Part shown: positions 27,167-35,527 of the stretch, in pieces
Position numbering within the stretch: the stretch's first letter is position 1
Layout of the letters: each line of letters starts with the position of its first letter
NCBI RefSeq assembly: GCF_018139485.1
Contig: NZ_JAGSNF010000003.1
Coordinates: 248,001-312,000, forward strand
DNA length: 64,000 bases
Direction: 5' to 3'
Origin: Phycicoccus avicenniae
GTDB taxonomy: Bacteria; Actinomycetota; Actinomycetes; Actinomycetales; Dermatophilaceae
Position numbers and translations under genes: made by a program
Notes under the pieces: generated by a model
Databases searched by the model: none
What the model saw: the letters and a program-made list of their open reading frames with translations, nothing else
Told to the model about the DNA's origin: nothing

Positions 27167-28609
27167 TCAAGCGAGGTCGGCAGCGGAGGCGGCCCGGCTC
27201 GCACCGGCCCCGGCGAGGGCGGCCTCGTGCGCGGCGTCGAGGTCCGTGTTGCGGCGCCACCAGTCCTGCCCCTCCTCGGCGAGGGTGTAGATCGGGTCGT
27301 AGTAGACGTACTCGCGCGAGAGCGCCTCGGTGTCGTCACCCTCGATCGAGGTGCGGTAGTTCTTCCGCCAGTAGGACATCCCGGTGGTCGTCTCGTAGCT
27401 GTGCACCTGGTGCACCCAGCGCTTGCCGACGAACGGGACGTCGCAGACGATGCGCGGCGTCGCGAAGCCGGGCAGGTAGCCCATGATGTCGTGCTGCAGC
27501 TCCTGGGCCTCGGCGAGCGAGAGCCGCCAGTGCTCGGAGAACGGGATCATGTCGCACATGTAGAAGTAGTACGGCGTGATGGTCGCGCCGTCCTGCAGGG
27601 CGAAGCAGAGGTCGAGCAGCGCCTCGGACGAGTCGTTGACACCCCGCATGAGGACGCCCTGGTTGCGGACGTCGCGCACGCCGGCCTCGAGCATGGCCCG
27701 GGCGGCGTCGGCGACGAGCGGGGTGACCGACTGCGCCGCGTTGACGTGCGTGTGGATGGCGAGCGAGACGCCGCGGGAGCGGGCCTTGGCCGACACCCGG
27801 CCGACGCCCTCGACGACGTCGGGCTGCAGCCAGTGCTGCGGCAGCCCCATGAGCGCCTTCGTCGCGAGCCGGACGTCGCGGACGTTCTCGACGTCGAGCA
27901 GCCGGTCGAGGAAGGACTCCAGGCCCTTCCACGGCATGTTCGCGACGTCACCGCCGGAGACGACGACGTCCCGCACGCCGGGGGTGCGCCGCAGGTAGTC
28001 GAGCATCGCCTCGTGGCGGTCGACGGGCTTGCCGGCGAGCTTGAGCTTGACGACCTGCGGGGTGGAGTTGCCGACGAGGTCCATCCGGGTGCAGTGGCCG
28101 CAGTACTGGGGGCACGTCGGGAGCAGCTCGGCGAGCACCTTCGTCGGGTACCGGTGGGTCAGGCCCTCGACGGCCCACATGTCGTGCTCGTGCAGGCTGT
28201 CGCGTGCGGCGAACGGGTGGCTCGGCCAGTCGGTGCGCCGGTCGGAGAAGACGGGGAGCATGTAGCGGCGCACCGGGTCGGCGTAGAACGCCTCGGTGTA
28301 CGCGGCACCCGCGGACGGCACGTCGCCGTCGGTCGACGGGACCATCGTGTTGAGCATCTGCGGTGGCAGGAGCATCGACATCGTCGCCCGCTCGGCCTGG
28401 TCGCGCTCGAGGTCGGCGTAGAAGCGGTCCTCGAGGAGGTCGCCCATGACGGCCCGCAGCTGCCCGACGTTCTTCACGCAGTGGGCGCGCTGCCACTGGG
28501 CACTCTCCCAGTCGGCGGAGGTCACGTCGCGCCACCCGGGGAGCCGGGTCCAGTCCGGCTCGACGAGCGGCTGGCGCCGGTAGACGTAGGGCTGCTCGAT
28601 GGTCGTCAT
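27167..28609 (-). CDS. kamA: Lysine 2,3-aminomutase family radical SAM enzyme (KamA)
   Basis: 480 residues. KamA converts L-lysine to L-beta-lysine using SAM, PLP and a [4Fe-4S] cluster. The radical-SAM cluster motif CxxxCxxC is CPQYCGHC with Cys166, Cys170 and Cys173. The segment DVPFVGKRW (Lys396) falls where the PLP lysine is expected, but it lacks the Gly-rich DAPGGGGK form of the clostridial enzyme, so substrate range is less certain. First step of the lysine pathway continued by KamDE, Kdd and Kal in this window. ATG at 28609 with minus-strand -10 TATCGT (28622-28617) seven bases upstream. Divergent from kdd. Confidence 0.85.
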   Translation of the reverse strand: MTTIEQPYVYRRQPLVEPDWTRLPGWRDVTSADWESAQWQRAHCVKNVGQLRAVMGDLLEDRFYADLERDQAERATMSMLLPPQMLNTMVPSTDGDVPSAGAAYTEAFYADPVRRYMLPVFSDRRTDWPSHPFAARDSLHEHDMWAVEGLTHRYPTKVLAELLPTCPQYCGHCTRMDLVGNSTPQVVKLKLAGKPVDRHEAMLDYLRRTPGVRDVVVSGGDVANMPWKGLESFLDRLLDVENVRDVRLATKALMGLPQHWLQPDVVEGVGRVSAKARSRGVSLAIHTHVNAAQSVTPLVADAARAMLEAGVRDVRNQGVLMRGVNDSSEALLDLCFALQDGATITPYYFYMCDMIPFSEHWRLSLAEAQELQHDIMGYLPGFATPRIVCDVPFVGKRWVHQVHSYETTTGMSYWRKNYRTSIEGDDTEALSREYVYYDPIYTLAEEGQDWWRRNTDLDAAHEAALAGAGASRAASAADLA

Positions 28610-28616
28610 ACGTGGC

Positions 28617-28622
28617 ACGATA
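28617..28622 (-). promoter_or_regulatory. -10 hexamer of a leaderless kamA promoter
   Basis: Minus-strand TATCGT ends seven bases before the kamA ATG with no ribosome binding site. kdd on the other strand instead has a strong AAGGAGGA site at 28685-28692, so the two divergent pathway genes use different translation starts. Confidence 0.55.
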
Positions 28623-28696
28623 CGGGACGAGCCACGCTTACGACACGTCCAGGCCGCAAGAACTCCTGCGGCGCGTCGCCGGACAAGGAGGATTTC

Positions 28697-29749
28697 GTGC
28701 GCACCACGCCCAGCTCACCCGTCGGCCTGCACCGGGTGATCGAGCCCGCGGGAGCCTCGCTGCCGCAGGCCGCCGCCGTCCTCGACGCCGGTCCGGACCT
28801 GTGGCCCAACGAGGTGCGCATCGACGTCGAGACCCTCAACCTCGACGCCGCGTCCTTCCGCCAGCTCACGGAGAAGCACGGCGGCGACGGAGTCGCGGTG
28901 CGTGCCGAGGTGCTCGACATCGTCGCGGCGCGCGGCAAGATGCAGAACCCGGTCACGGGGTCGGGCGGGATGCTCGTCGGGACGGTCGCCGAGGTCGGCC
29001 CGGAGTCGCCGCTCGGGCTCGCGGTCGGGGACCGGGTCGCGACGCTCGTGTCGCTCTCGCTCACACCGCTCGTCCTCACCGACGGTCTCGAGCGGTGGGA
29101 CGGACGGTCCGAGCGGGTGCCGGCGCAGGGGACCGCCGTGCTCTTCGGCCGGTCCATCGCCGCGCGGCTCCCGGAGGACCTCTCGCCCGACCTCGCCCTC
29201 ATGGTCATGGACGTGTGCGGGGCGCCGGCGCTCGTCTCGCGGGTCGTGCGCGAGCACCTCGAGCGCGGGAGCGCCCCGACGGTCGCGGTCCTCGGCGCCG
29301 CCGGCAAGTCCGGGTCGCTGTCCCTCGCCGCGGCCGCCGCCTCCGGGGCCGGGCTCCGGATCGGGGTCGTCCCGACCGAGGCCGAGGCCGAGACGCTGCG
29401 TGGCACCGGGCTCGCGGACGTCGTCGTCGCCGACGCACGGTCACCGCTCGGGCTCGCCGAGGCGGTGACGGCCGCGGGGGGCCCTGCCGACGTCACCGTC
29501 GTGTGCGTCGACGTCCCGGGCTGCGAGCAGCCCGCGGTGCTCGCCACGGCGCAGGGCGGCACCATCGTGTACTTCTCGATGGCGACGAGCTTCGCGGCCG
29601 CGGCGCTCGGGGCCGAGGGGCTCGCGGCCGACGTGCGGATGCTCGTCGGCAACGGCTACGTCCCCGGGCACGCCGAGTACGCCCTCGACCTGCTCCGCGG
29701 GTCCGACGCCGTCCGGGCCCTGTTCGAGGCGCGGCTCGCGGAGGACTGA
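28697..29749 (+). CDS. kdd: L-erythro-3,5-diaminohexanoate dehydrogenase
   Basis: 350 residues. Oxidises L-erythro-3,5-diaminohexanoate to 3-keto-5-aminohexanoate with NAD+, the step after the KamDE mutase in lysine fermentation. The N-terminal part (GLHRVIEPAGASLPQAA, MLVGTVAEVG) and the Rossmann segment VAVLGAAGKSGSLSLAAA, followed by VYFSMATSFAAAALGAEG, match the Kdd family. GTG start with a strong AAGGAGGA site four bases upstream. It is divergent from kamA (87 bases between starts) and is followed by the ABC exporter genes rather than by the rest of the pathway, which resumes at 37.8 kb. Confidence 0.9.
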   Translation: MRTTPSSPVGLHRVIEPAGASLPQAAAVLDAGPDLWPNEVRIDVETLNLDAASFRQLTEKHGGDGVAVRAEVLDIVAARGKMQNPVTGSGGMLVGTVAEVGPESPLGLAVGDRVATLVSLSLTPLVLTDGLERWDGRSERVPAQGTAVLFGRSIAARLPEDLSPDLALMVMDVCGAPALVSRVVREHLERGSAPTVAVLGAAGKSGSLSLAAAAASGAGLRIGVVPTEAEAETLRGTGLADVVVADARSPLGLAEAVTAAGGPADVTVVCVDVPGCEQPAVLATAQGGTIVYFSMATSFAAAALGAEGLAADVRMLVGNGYVPGHAEYALDLLRGSDAVRALFEARLAED

Positions 29750-29881
29750 GCCCGCGGCGGCCCTGACGTTTGTCACCCGCGACGGGTGACGGTCGTCGCT
29801 ACCGGGCCGTGCCGGGCCGCACCACAGTGGGGCCATCGACAGCCCGCCGCCCCCGGGGTGGCCCGACCCACCGGAGTCCCC

Positions 29882-30778
29882 GTGCACCCGTCCCTCGACG
29901 CCGTCGGCGTCACCTTCCGCTTCGCCGGCGCCGACGCACCGGCCCTCGACGACGTCTCGCTGCGGGTCGACCCCGGCGAGTACGTCGCCCTCCTGGGTCC
30001 CAACGGCGCCGGGAAGACGACCCTCATCGGCATGGTGACGGGGCTGCGGGTCCCGGACCGGGGCACGGTGCGGGTCTGCGGCGGCGACCCGACGTCGGCC
30101 CGGACCCGTCTGCGGCTCGGCGCCGTCCTCCAGGACACCGCCTTCCCGCGGCACCTCACGGTCCGCGAGCTCGTCGAGGGCGCGGCGGTCCGCTCGGGTG
30201 TCCCGCGCGGGCGGGCCGCCGGTGTCCTCGAGGAGGTGGGCCTGGACGACCTCGCCCGTCGGCGCAGCGGCAAGCTCTCCGGAGGGCAGCGGCGTCGGCT
30301 CCAGCTCGCCCGGGCCCTCGTCGCCGACCCGGCCCTGCTCGTCCTCGACGAGCCGACCGAGGGCCTGGACGCCGCCGCCCGGCGCGACTTCTGGCGCAAC
30401 CTGACGGCCCGGCGGGACGCCGGCATGGCGGTGCTGCTCACGACGCACATCGTCGAGGAGGCGGGGGCCGTCGCCGACCGGGTGAGCGTCATCGCCGGAG
30501 GGCGCGTGGTCGCCGACGAGTCCCCGGCCTCCCTCACCGGCCGCCTCGCCGACCGCACGGTGTCCGTGCGCACGGCCCTCCCGGCGGCCGTCGTCCGCGA
30601 CCTGCCCGGCGTCCTGCGGGTCGAGGAGACCGCGGGCCGTCTCGTCGTCGTCACGACGAGCCCCGAGGCCGTCGTCCGCAGGGTCCTGCACGACGACCCC
30701 ACCGCCCACGACCTCCGCGTGGAGGCCGCCAGTCTCGAGGAGGCCGTCATGGCCGCGACCGATCGGATGAGCGCATGA
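29882..30778 (+). CDS. ABC exporter ATP-binding subunit
   Basis: 298 residues with Walker A GPNGAGKT (39-46), signature LSGGQ (132-136) and Walker B ending in D156-E157. The C-terminal 80 residues form the extra domain typical of DrrA/CcmA-like ATPases of ABC-2 exporters. It powers the permease encoded immediately downstream (overlap of four bases) and is followed by a two-component system. I used the GTG at 29882 because the family alignment begins at VHPSLDAVGVTF and GGAG lies upstream; a longer start would add an unrelated 30 residues. Substrate unknown. Confidence 0.92.
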   Translation: MHPSLDAVGVTFRFAGADAPALDDVSLRVDPGEYVALLGPNGAGKTTLIGMVTGLRVPDRGTVRVCGGDPTSARTRLRLGAVLQDTAFPRHLTVRELVEGAAVRSGVPRGRAAGVLEEVGLDDLARRRSGKLSGGQRRRLQLARALVADPALLVLDEPTEGLDAAARRDFWRNLTARRDAGMAVLLTTHIVEEAGAVADRVSVIAGGRVVADESPASLTGRLADRTVSVRTALPAAVVRDLPGVLRVEETAGRLVVVTTSPEAVVRRVLHDDPTAHDLRVEAASLEEAVMAATDRMSA

Positions 30779-31587
30779 CCACCGTCGACACTCCCGTCAC
30801 GGCCGCCACAGCGGCCACCGCCACCCGTGCACCCTCCACGCTCGCGCTGCTCGGCGCCGAGGTCAGGGACGAGCTGAAGCAGGTCTACCGCGAACCCGCG
30901 GCCCTGTTCTTCAGCGTCCTCATGCCCGTCGCCTTCTTCGCCTTCTTCAGCGCGATGTTCGGCGGCGAGACGGCCGGGGTCGGTGGCCTCCCGGTCGGGA
31001 CGACGATGCTCGCGACGTTCGGTGCCTACGGGGTCCTCGGTGCGACGATGCTCACCCCGGGGATCGGTCTGGCCGAGGAGCGGGAGCGCGGGTGGCTCGA
31101 CGTCGTCAAGGTGTCCCCGGTGCCCGTCCCCCTGACCCTGCTCGCCAAGGTCGTCGCGACCCTGCCCTACTGCGTGGGGATCCTCGGGGCGATGACCGCG
31201 ACGGCCGCGGCACTCGGGGTGCTCCGGATCGGCGTCGGCCAGTGGCTCCTGCTGCTCGCGGCACTCCTCGTCGGCAGTCTGCCCTTCGCCCTCATCGGCC
31301 TCGCCGTCGGCGCCCGGGCCTCGGGCAACGCGACGACGGCCGTCCTCAACGCGTTCGTCATCCCGATGGCGATCGCGGGGGGCCTGTGGTTCCCGCTCGA
31401 GATGCTGCCGGGCTGGATGGGGTCCGTCGCGCAGTTCCTGCCGACCTACCACCTCTCCCGGCTGGCCCTCGGCCCGCTGGAGGGCGGGGCCGCGACCGGC
31501 TCGATCGGGCACGCCGCGTACCTGCTCGGCTTCGCCGTCGTGGCCGGCGCCGTGGCCGCGGTGGCGTACCGTCGTCCCGCACGATGA
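30775..31587 (+). CDS. ABC-2 type exporter permease
   Basis: 270 residues with six predicted membrane segments and the ABC-2 loop MLTPGIGLAEERERGWLDVVKVSP, typical of the permeases of small-molecule or lipid exporters. The N-terminal 25 residues are Thr/Ala-rich. It starts inside the end of the ATPase gene (ATGA) and is followed by a sensor kinase. Together they form an exporter of unknown substrate, perhaps a drug, lipid or peptide. Confidence 0.9.
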   Translation: MTTVDTPVTAATAATATRAPSTLALLGAEVRDELKQVYREPAALFFSVLMPVAFFAFFSAMFGGETAGVGGLPVGTTMLATFGAYGVLGATMLTPGIGLAEERERGWLDVVKVSPVPVPLTLLAKVVATLPYCVGILGAMTATAAALGVLRIGVGQWLLLLAALLVGSLPFALIGLAVGARASGNATTAVLNAFVIPMAIAGGLWFPLEMLPGWMGSVAQFLPTYHLSRLALGPLEGGAATGSIGHAAYLLGFAVVAGAVAAVAYRRPAR

Positions 31588-31597
31588 AGGAGCGCCC

Positions 31598-32686
31598 GTG
31601 AGCGACGCCGCAGCACCCTCCCGCCGCCCCGCCTGGGCGCCGCGTGGCGAGCTCGTGCACCTCGTGTGGGTGTCGAACCTGCTGTGGCAGCCGGTGTTCG
31701 ACCCGGCGTCGTCCTGGGTGTCCTGGACGGTCGTCGGGGTGGCAGCCACTCTCATGGTCGCGTTCTTCGTCGCCTCCTACCACCCCGATCCGCGCTTCCG
31801 GAGCGGCGCCCTGTACGGCACGACCGGCCTCGGGGTCGTCGTGACGATGGTGAACATCGGGGCGGCCGTCTTCTTCGTCTACGCCGGCGCCATCGCGGTG
31901 CGCCAGCGGGGGCGACGCCCGATGCGCTGGCTCGCCGGGCTCACGGTGGCCATCGCCGTCCTGTCCGTCGTCACCTTCGTCCCGTGGCCCTACAGCCTCT
32001 TCGGGGTGCTGCCGTGCGTCGTGCTGCTCTGGGTCATCGGCCTGCAGACCCGAGCCGCCATGCTGCAGCAGGTCGAGGCGGAGCGGCTGCGCATCGACAA
32101 CGTTCGGATCGAGCAGCTGGCGACGGCCGCCGAGCGGGAGCGGATCGCCCGCGACCTCCACGACCTGCTGGGCCAGCAGCTCACGGGGGTCGTCGTCCGC
32201 AGCCAGCTCATCCAGTCCCTCGCCGCCGCTGCCCCCGATGAGGCGGCGGAGGAGGCCCGGCTGCTCGAGTCCGAGGCCCGGGACCTGCTCGACCAGGTGC
32301 GGCGGACCGTCGGTGGGCTCAGCGAGGTGAGCCTCGTGGACGAGGTCGAGGGCGCCCGGCGCTCGCTCGGGGCCGCCGGGATCGAGGCCGCGTTCGAGGT
32401 CCCGACCGGGGAGGGGCCCCACCCGCTCGTCGAGCGCTCGCTCGCGCTCGCGCTGCGGGAGTCGGTGACCAACCTCATCCGGCACTCGGAGGCCACCCGC
32501 TGTCGCGTCGTCCTCGCCTCCGCGGACGGCCTCTGGCGCCTCGAGGTCGCGGACGACGGGGTCGGCGGGAACGAGGCCGAGGGCAACGGGCTGCGGGGGA
32601 TGCGCGAGCGGGTGGCCGCCGTCGGGGGCTCGGTCGAACGCTCCGGGGAGCGCGGCACGCGGATCGTCGTGACGGTGCCGGCATGA
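31598..32686 (+). CDS. DesK-like sensor histidine kinase
   Basis: 362 residues: about four to five membrane segments in the first 150, a short coiled-coil linker, the HisKA_3 box ERERIARDLHDLLGQQLTG with phosphoacceptor His188, and an HATPase_c domain. No extracellular sensor domain is present, so it probably senses the membrane or the exporter itself. GTG start, overlapping the response regulator by four bases. The order ABC exporter, DesK-like kinase, DesR-like regulator is the usual layout for self-controlled export or membrane-stress systems. Confidence 0.92.
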   Translation: MSDAAAPSRRPAWAPRGELVHLVWVSNLLWQPVFDPASSWVSWTVVGVAATLMVAFFVASYHPDPRFRSGALYGTTGLGVVVTMVNIGAAVFFVYAGAIAVRQRGRRPMRWLAGLTVAIAVLSVVTFVPWPYSLFGVLPCVVLLWVIGLQTRAAMLQQVEAERLRIDNVRIEQLATAAERERIARDLHDLLGQQLTGVVVRSQLIQSLAAAAPDEAAEEARLLESEARDLLDQVRRTVGGLSEVSLVDEVEGARRSLGAAGIEAAFEVPTGEGPHPLVERSLALALRESVTNLIRHSEATRCRVVLASADGLWRLEVADDGVGGNEAEGNGLRGMRERVAAVGGSVERSGERGTRIVVTVPA

Positions 32687-33312
32687 GCGACGCGTCCGGA
32701 CCGTCGCGCCGGGTCACCGTGGTCGTCGCGGAGGACCAGGGGATGATCCGCGACGCCTTCGCCCGCCTGCTCGACCTCCAGCCCGACGTCGAGGTCGTCG
32801 CGCGCGCCGAGGACGGTGCGGAGGCGATGCGGCTCGTCGAGCGGCTGCGGCCCGACATCGTCCTCACCGACATCGAGATGCCGGGCACGAGCGGGCTCGA
32901 CCTCGCCGAGCAGGTGGCCTCGGCCGACGTCCCGACGAGGGTCGTCATCCTCACGACCTTCGCGCGGCCGGGGTACCTGCGGCGGGCCCTCGACGCCGGG
33001 GTGGCCGGCTACGTCCTCAAGGCGGCCCCGGTGGACGAGCTCGTGTCGGCGTTGCGGCAGGTGGCGTCGGGGCGGCGCGTCGTCGCGCCGGAGCTCGCCG
33101 TCATGGCCTGGGACGCCCCCGTCGAGCTCACCGAGCGGGAGCGGGACGTCCTGCGCGTCGTCGAGACCGGCGTGCCGAACCGGGAGGTCGCGGCGACGCT
33201 GCACCTCGCCGAGGGGACGGTGCGCAACTACCTCTCGGAGGCGATGCAGAAGCTCGGCGCCCGGAACCGGGCCGAGGCCGCGGGGAAGGCCCGGGAGCGT
33301 GGCCTGCTCTGA
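32683..33312 (+). CDS. NarL/LuxR-type response regulator (DesR-like)
   Basis: 209 residues: receiver domain with phosphoacceptor Asp63 in LTDIEMPG and a conserved Lys in GYVLKAAP, then a LuxR-type helix-turn-helix (about 145-205, LTERERDVLRVVETGVPNREVAATLHLAEGTVRNYL). It is the partner of the kinase encoded just upstream (ATGA overlap) and probably controls the ABC exporter promoter. DNA site unknown. Confidence 0.93.
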   Translation: MSDASGPSRRVTVVVAEDQGMIRDAFARLLDLQPDVEVVARAEDGAEAMRLVERLRPDIVLTDIEMPGTSGLDLAEQVASADVPTRVVILTTFARPGYLRRALDAGVAGYVLKAAPVDELVSALRQVASGRRVVAPELAVMAWDAPVELTERERDVLRVVETGVPNREVAATLHLAEGTVRNYLSEAMQKLGARNRAEAAGKARERGLL

Positions 33313-33359
33313 GCGGGTCTTGCGCCTGCGGGCGCGTCGCCGCCGCATAGGGTGGCGCC

Positions 33360-34913
33360 GTGCCGACGACCCTGTACCGCCACGGACGCGTGTGGACGCC
33401 GGACCATCCTGCCGCCACCGCGCTCGTCGTCGGTGACGACGGCCGGGTCGTGTGGCTCGGGGACGAGGCGCGGTCGTCGGGTCACGCCGACGCCGTCGAC
33501 GCGGTCGTCGACCTCGACGGGGCGCTCGTCGTCCCCGGGTTCGTCGACGCCCACGCGCACGTCTCGCACACCGGGCTCGGGGTACGTGGGGTCGACCTCG
33601 CGGGAACGCGGACGGTGACCGAGGCCCTCGACCTCGTCGCCGCGGCCGCCCGTCGGGACCCGAGCCGGCCGGTGTTCGCGCACGGCTGGCAGGAGCAGGA
33701 CTGGACGCGGGAGCGGACGATGACCGCGGCCGAGCTGGACCGGGCGTCCTCGGGCGGCGTCGTCTACGCGTCGCGGATCGACGGGCACTCGGCGGTCGTG
33801 TCGAGCGCCCTCGTCGCGCTGTGCGGGGCGGACTCGCTCGACGGGTGGTCCGAGAGCGGCTTCGTCGTACGGGACGCGAAGAACGCGGCCCGCGCGGCCT
33901 ACGACGCGTCGAGACCGTCGGGGGAGCGGCGGGCGGACGTCGAGGTGGCGCTGCGTGCCGCCGCCGCCCAGGGCATCGTCGCCGTCCACGAGTGCGGCGG
34001 GCCGCTGCTCACCTCCGCCGAGGACTTCGCCGACGTCGTGGACCTCGGCCGGCGCGCCGACCTCCCCGCGACCGTCGGCTACTGGGCCGAGGCGGTGACC
34101 GACCCGGAGCAGGCGCGGGCGCTCGTCACGCTGCACGGGGCGCGCGGGCTCGGCGGAGACCTCAACATCGACGGGTCGATCGGGTCGCACACCGCGCTGC
34201 TGCGGGACGGGTATGCGGACCGCCCGGACTGCCACGGCACGGCGTACCGGGACGTGGCGTCGGTGCGCGACCACGTCGCGGCGTGCGCGGTCGCCGGGGT
34301 GCAGAGCGGCTTCCACGTCATCGGGGACGCGGGGATGGACCTCGTCCTCGAGGGGTACGTGCGGGCGGCGGAGCTCGTCGGGGAGGACGTCGTCCGGGCG
34401 TCGCGTCCGCGCCTGGAGCACGCCGAGATGGTCGACGCCGCGGGGACGGCGACGATGGCCCGGCTCGGGATCGGCGCGAGCGTGCAGCCGGCGTTCGACT
34501 GGTACTGGGGCGGGCGCGAGGGGATGTACGCCGAGCGGATGGGCGCCGACCGCGGGGCCCACACGAACCTCCTCGCCGACCTCATCGCGGCGGGGGTCCG
34601 GGTGGGGCTCGGATCGGACTCGCCGGTCACGCCGTTCTCGCCGTGGGTGGCCGTCCGGGCCGCGGTCGAGCACCGGGAGCCGTCGCAGCGGATCAGCGCC
34701 GAGGCCGCGCTCGAGGCGCACACTGTCGGCGGGTGGTCGCTGGCGGGGGAGCGGGGCGGGGTGCTGTCCGTCGGCGCGGTCGCGTCGTTCTCGGCGTGGG
34801 ACGTCCCGGAGCGGGGTCCCGGCGGGCTGCCGGTCCTCGGCGGAGGCGCGCCGCTGCCCGACTGCCGTCTCACCGTCCGCTCCGGGGTGGTCCTCCATGC
34901 CCGCACGGCGTGA
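33360..34913 (+). CDS. Amidohydrolase family 3 protein (YtcJ-like)
   Basis: 517 residues of the metal-dependent amidohydrolase superfamily. D63AHAH67 carries the first metal ligands, FHVIGDAGMDLVLEGY gives a later His, and GSDSPVTPFSPW holds the catalytic Asp region. No signal peptide. YtcJ-type enzymes often act on N-acyl or hydantoin-like bonds; the substrate here is unknown. GTG with -10 TAGGGT ending six bases upstream (leaderless). The acetyltransferase gene starts 17 bases before its stop, suggesting a two-gene operon. Confidence 0.88.
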   Translation: MPTTLYRHGRVWTPDHPAATALVVGDDGRVVWLGDEARSSGHADAVDAVVDLDGALVVPGFVDAHAHVSHTGLGVRGVDLAGTRTVTEALDLVAAAARRDPSRPVFAHGWQEQDWTRERTMTAAELDRASSGGVVYASRIDGHSAVVSSALVALCGADSLDGWSESGFVVRDAKNAARAAYDASRPSGERRADVEVALRAAAAQGIVAVHECGGPLLTSAEDFADVVDLGRRADLPATVGYWAEAVTDPEQARALVTLHGARGLGGDLNIDGSIGSHTALLRDGYADRPDCHGTAYRDVASVRDHVAACAVAGVQSGFHVIGDAGMDLVLEGYVRAAELVGEDVVRASRPRLEHAEMVDAAGTATMARLGIGASVQPAFDWYWGGREGMYAERMGADRGAHTNLLADLIAAGVRVGLGSDSPVTPFSPWVAVRAAVEHREPSQRISAEAALEAHTVGGWSLAGERGGVLSVGAVASFSAWDVPERGPGGLPVLGGGAPLPDCRLTVRSGVVLHARTA

Positions 34914-35388
34914 GCCGAGGCCGGAGCCGCAGTTCCGTCCGGCCCGGGTGGACGACGTCGAAGCCCTCGTCGCCGTGGAGCGGGGTGCCTCGCTCGCCGC
35001 GCTCGGTCACATCTTCCCGCCGGACGAGTACCCGTACCCGACCGACGACATCCGGGCGCGGTGGCTCGTCGTCCTCGCCGACCCGTCGGTGACGACGCTG
35101 CTGCTGGAGAGCGAGGAGCGACCCGGTGAGGTCGTCGCCTTCGTCGCGTTCGACGCCGACCGGATCCGTCACCTCGCCGTCCACCCGCGGCACTGGCGCC
35201 ACGGCCACGCCCGCCGCGCCCTCGACGTCGCAACGGCACGCATGGAGACGCCGACGCTCTGGATGCTCGAGCAGAACCACCGGGCCCGCGGCCTCTACGA
35301 GCACCTGGGCTGGGTACCCACCGGCCGCTCCCGTCCCGCCGAGTTCCCGCCCCATCCGACCGAGATCGAGCTCGCCCACCGCCCGTGA
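34897..35388 (+). CDS. GNAT-family N-acetyltransferase
   Basis: 163 residues. The acyl-CoA binding region IRHLAVHPRHWRHGHARRALD has the R/Q-x-x-G/A shape in a partly eroded form (RHGHAR), followed by ENHRARGLYEHLGW-type C-terminal motif (here QNHRARGLYEHLGW). Transfers acetyl to an amine on an unknown substrate. It overlaps the amidohydrolase by 17 bases, so the two may act on the same compound, one adding and one removing an acyl group; this is inference only. Confidence 0.8.
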   Translation: MPARREPRPEPQFRPARVDDVEALVAVERGASLAALGHIFPPDEYPYPTDDIRARWLVVLADPSVTTLLLESEERPGEVVAFVAFDADRIRHLAVHPRHWRHGHARRALDVATARMETPTLWMLEQNHRARGLYEHLGWVPTGRSRPAEFPPHPTEIELAHRP

Positions 35389-35527
35389 CGGGTGGAAGCA
35401 CCATCGGCAACCCGACCTGGGTGCGCTGATCGCGTCAGAAGGGGATGAGCTCGGGGACGTCGCGGGTGGTCGGAGCCGGGAACTCAGGCTGCGGCTCGGT
35501 GTCGGGACCACGACGGGCGGGGAGAAG

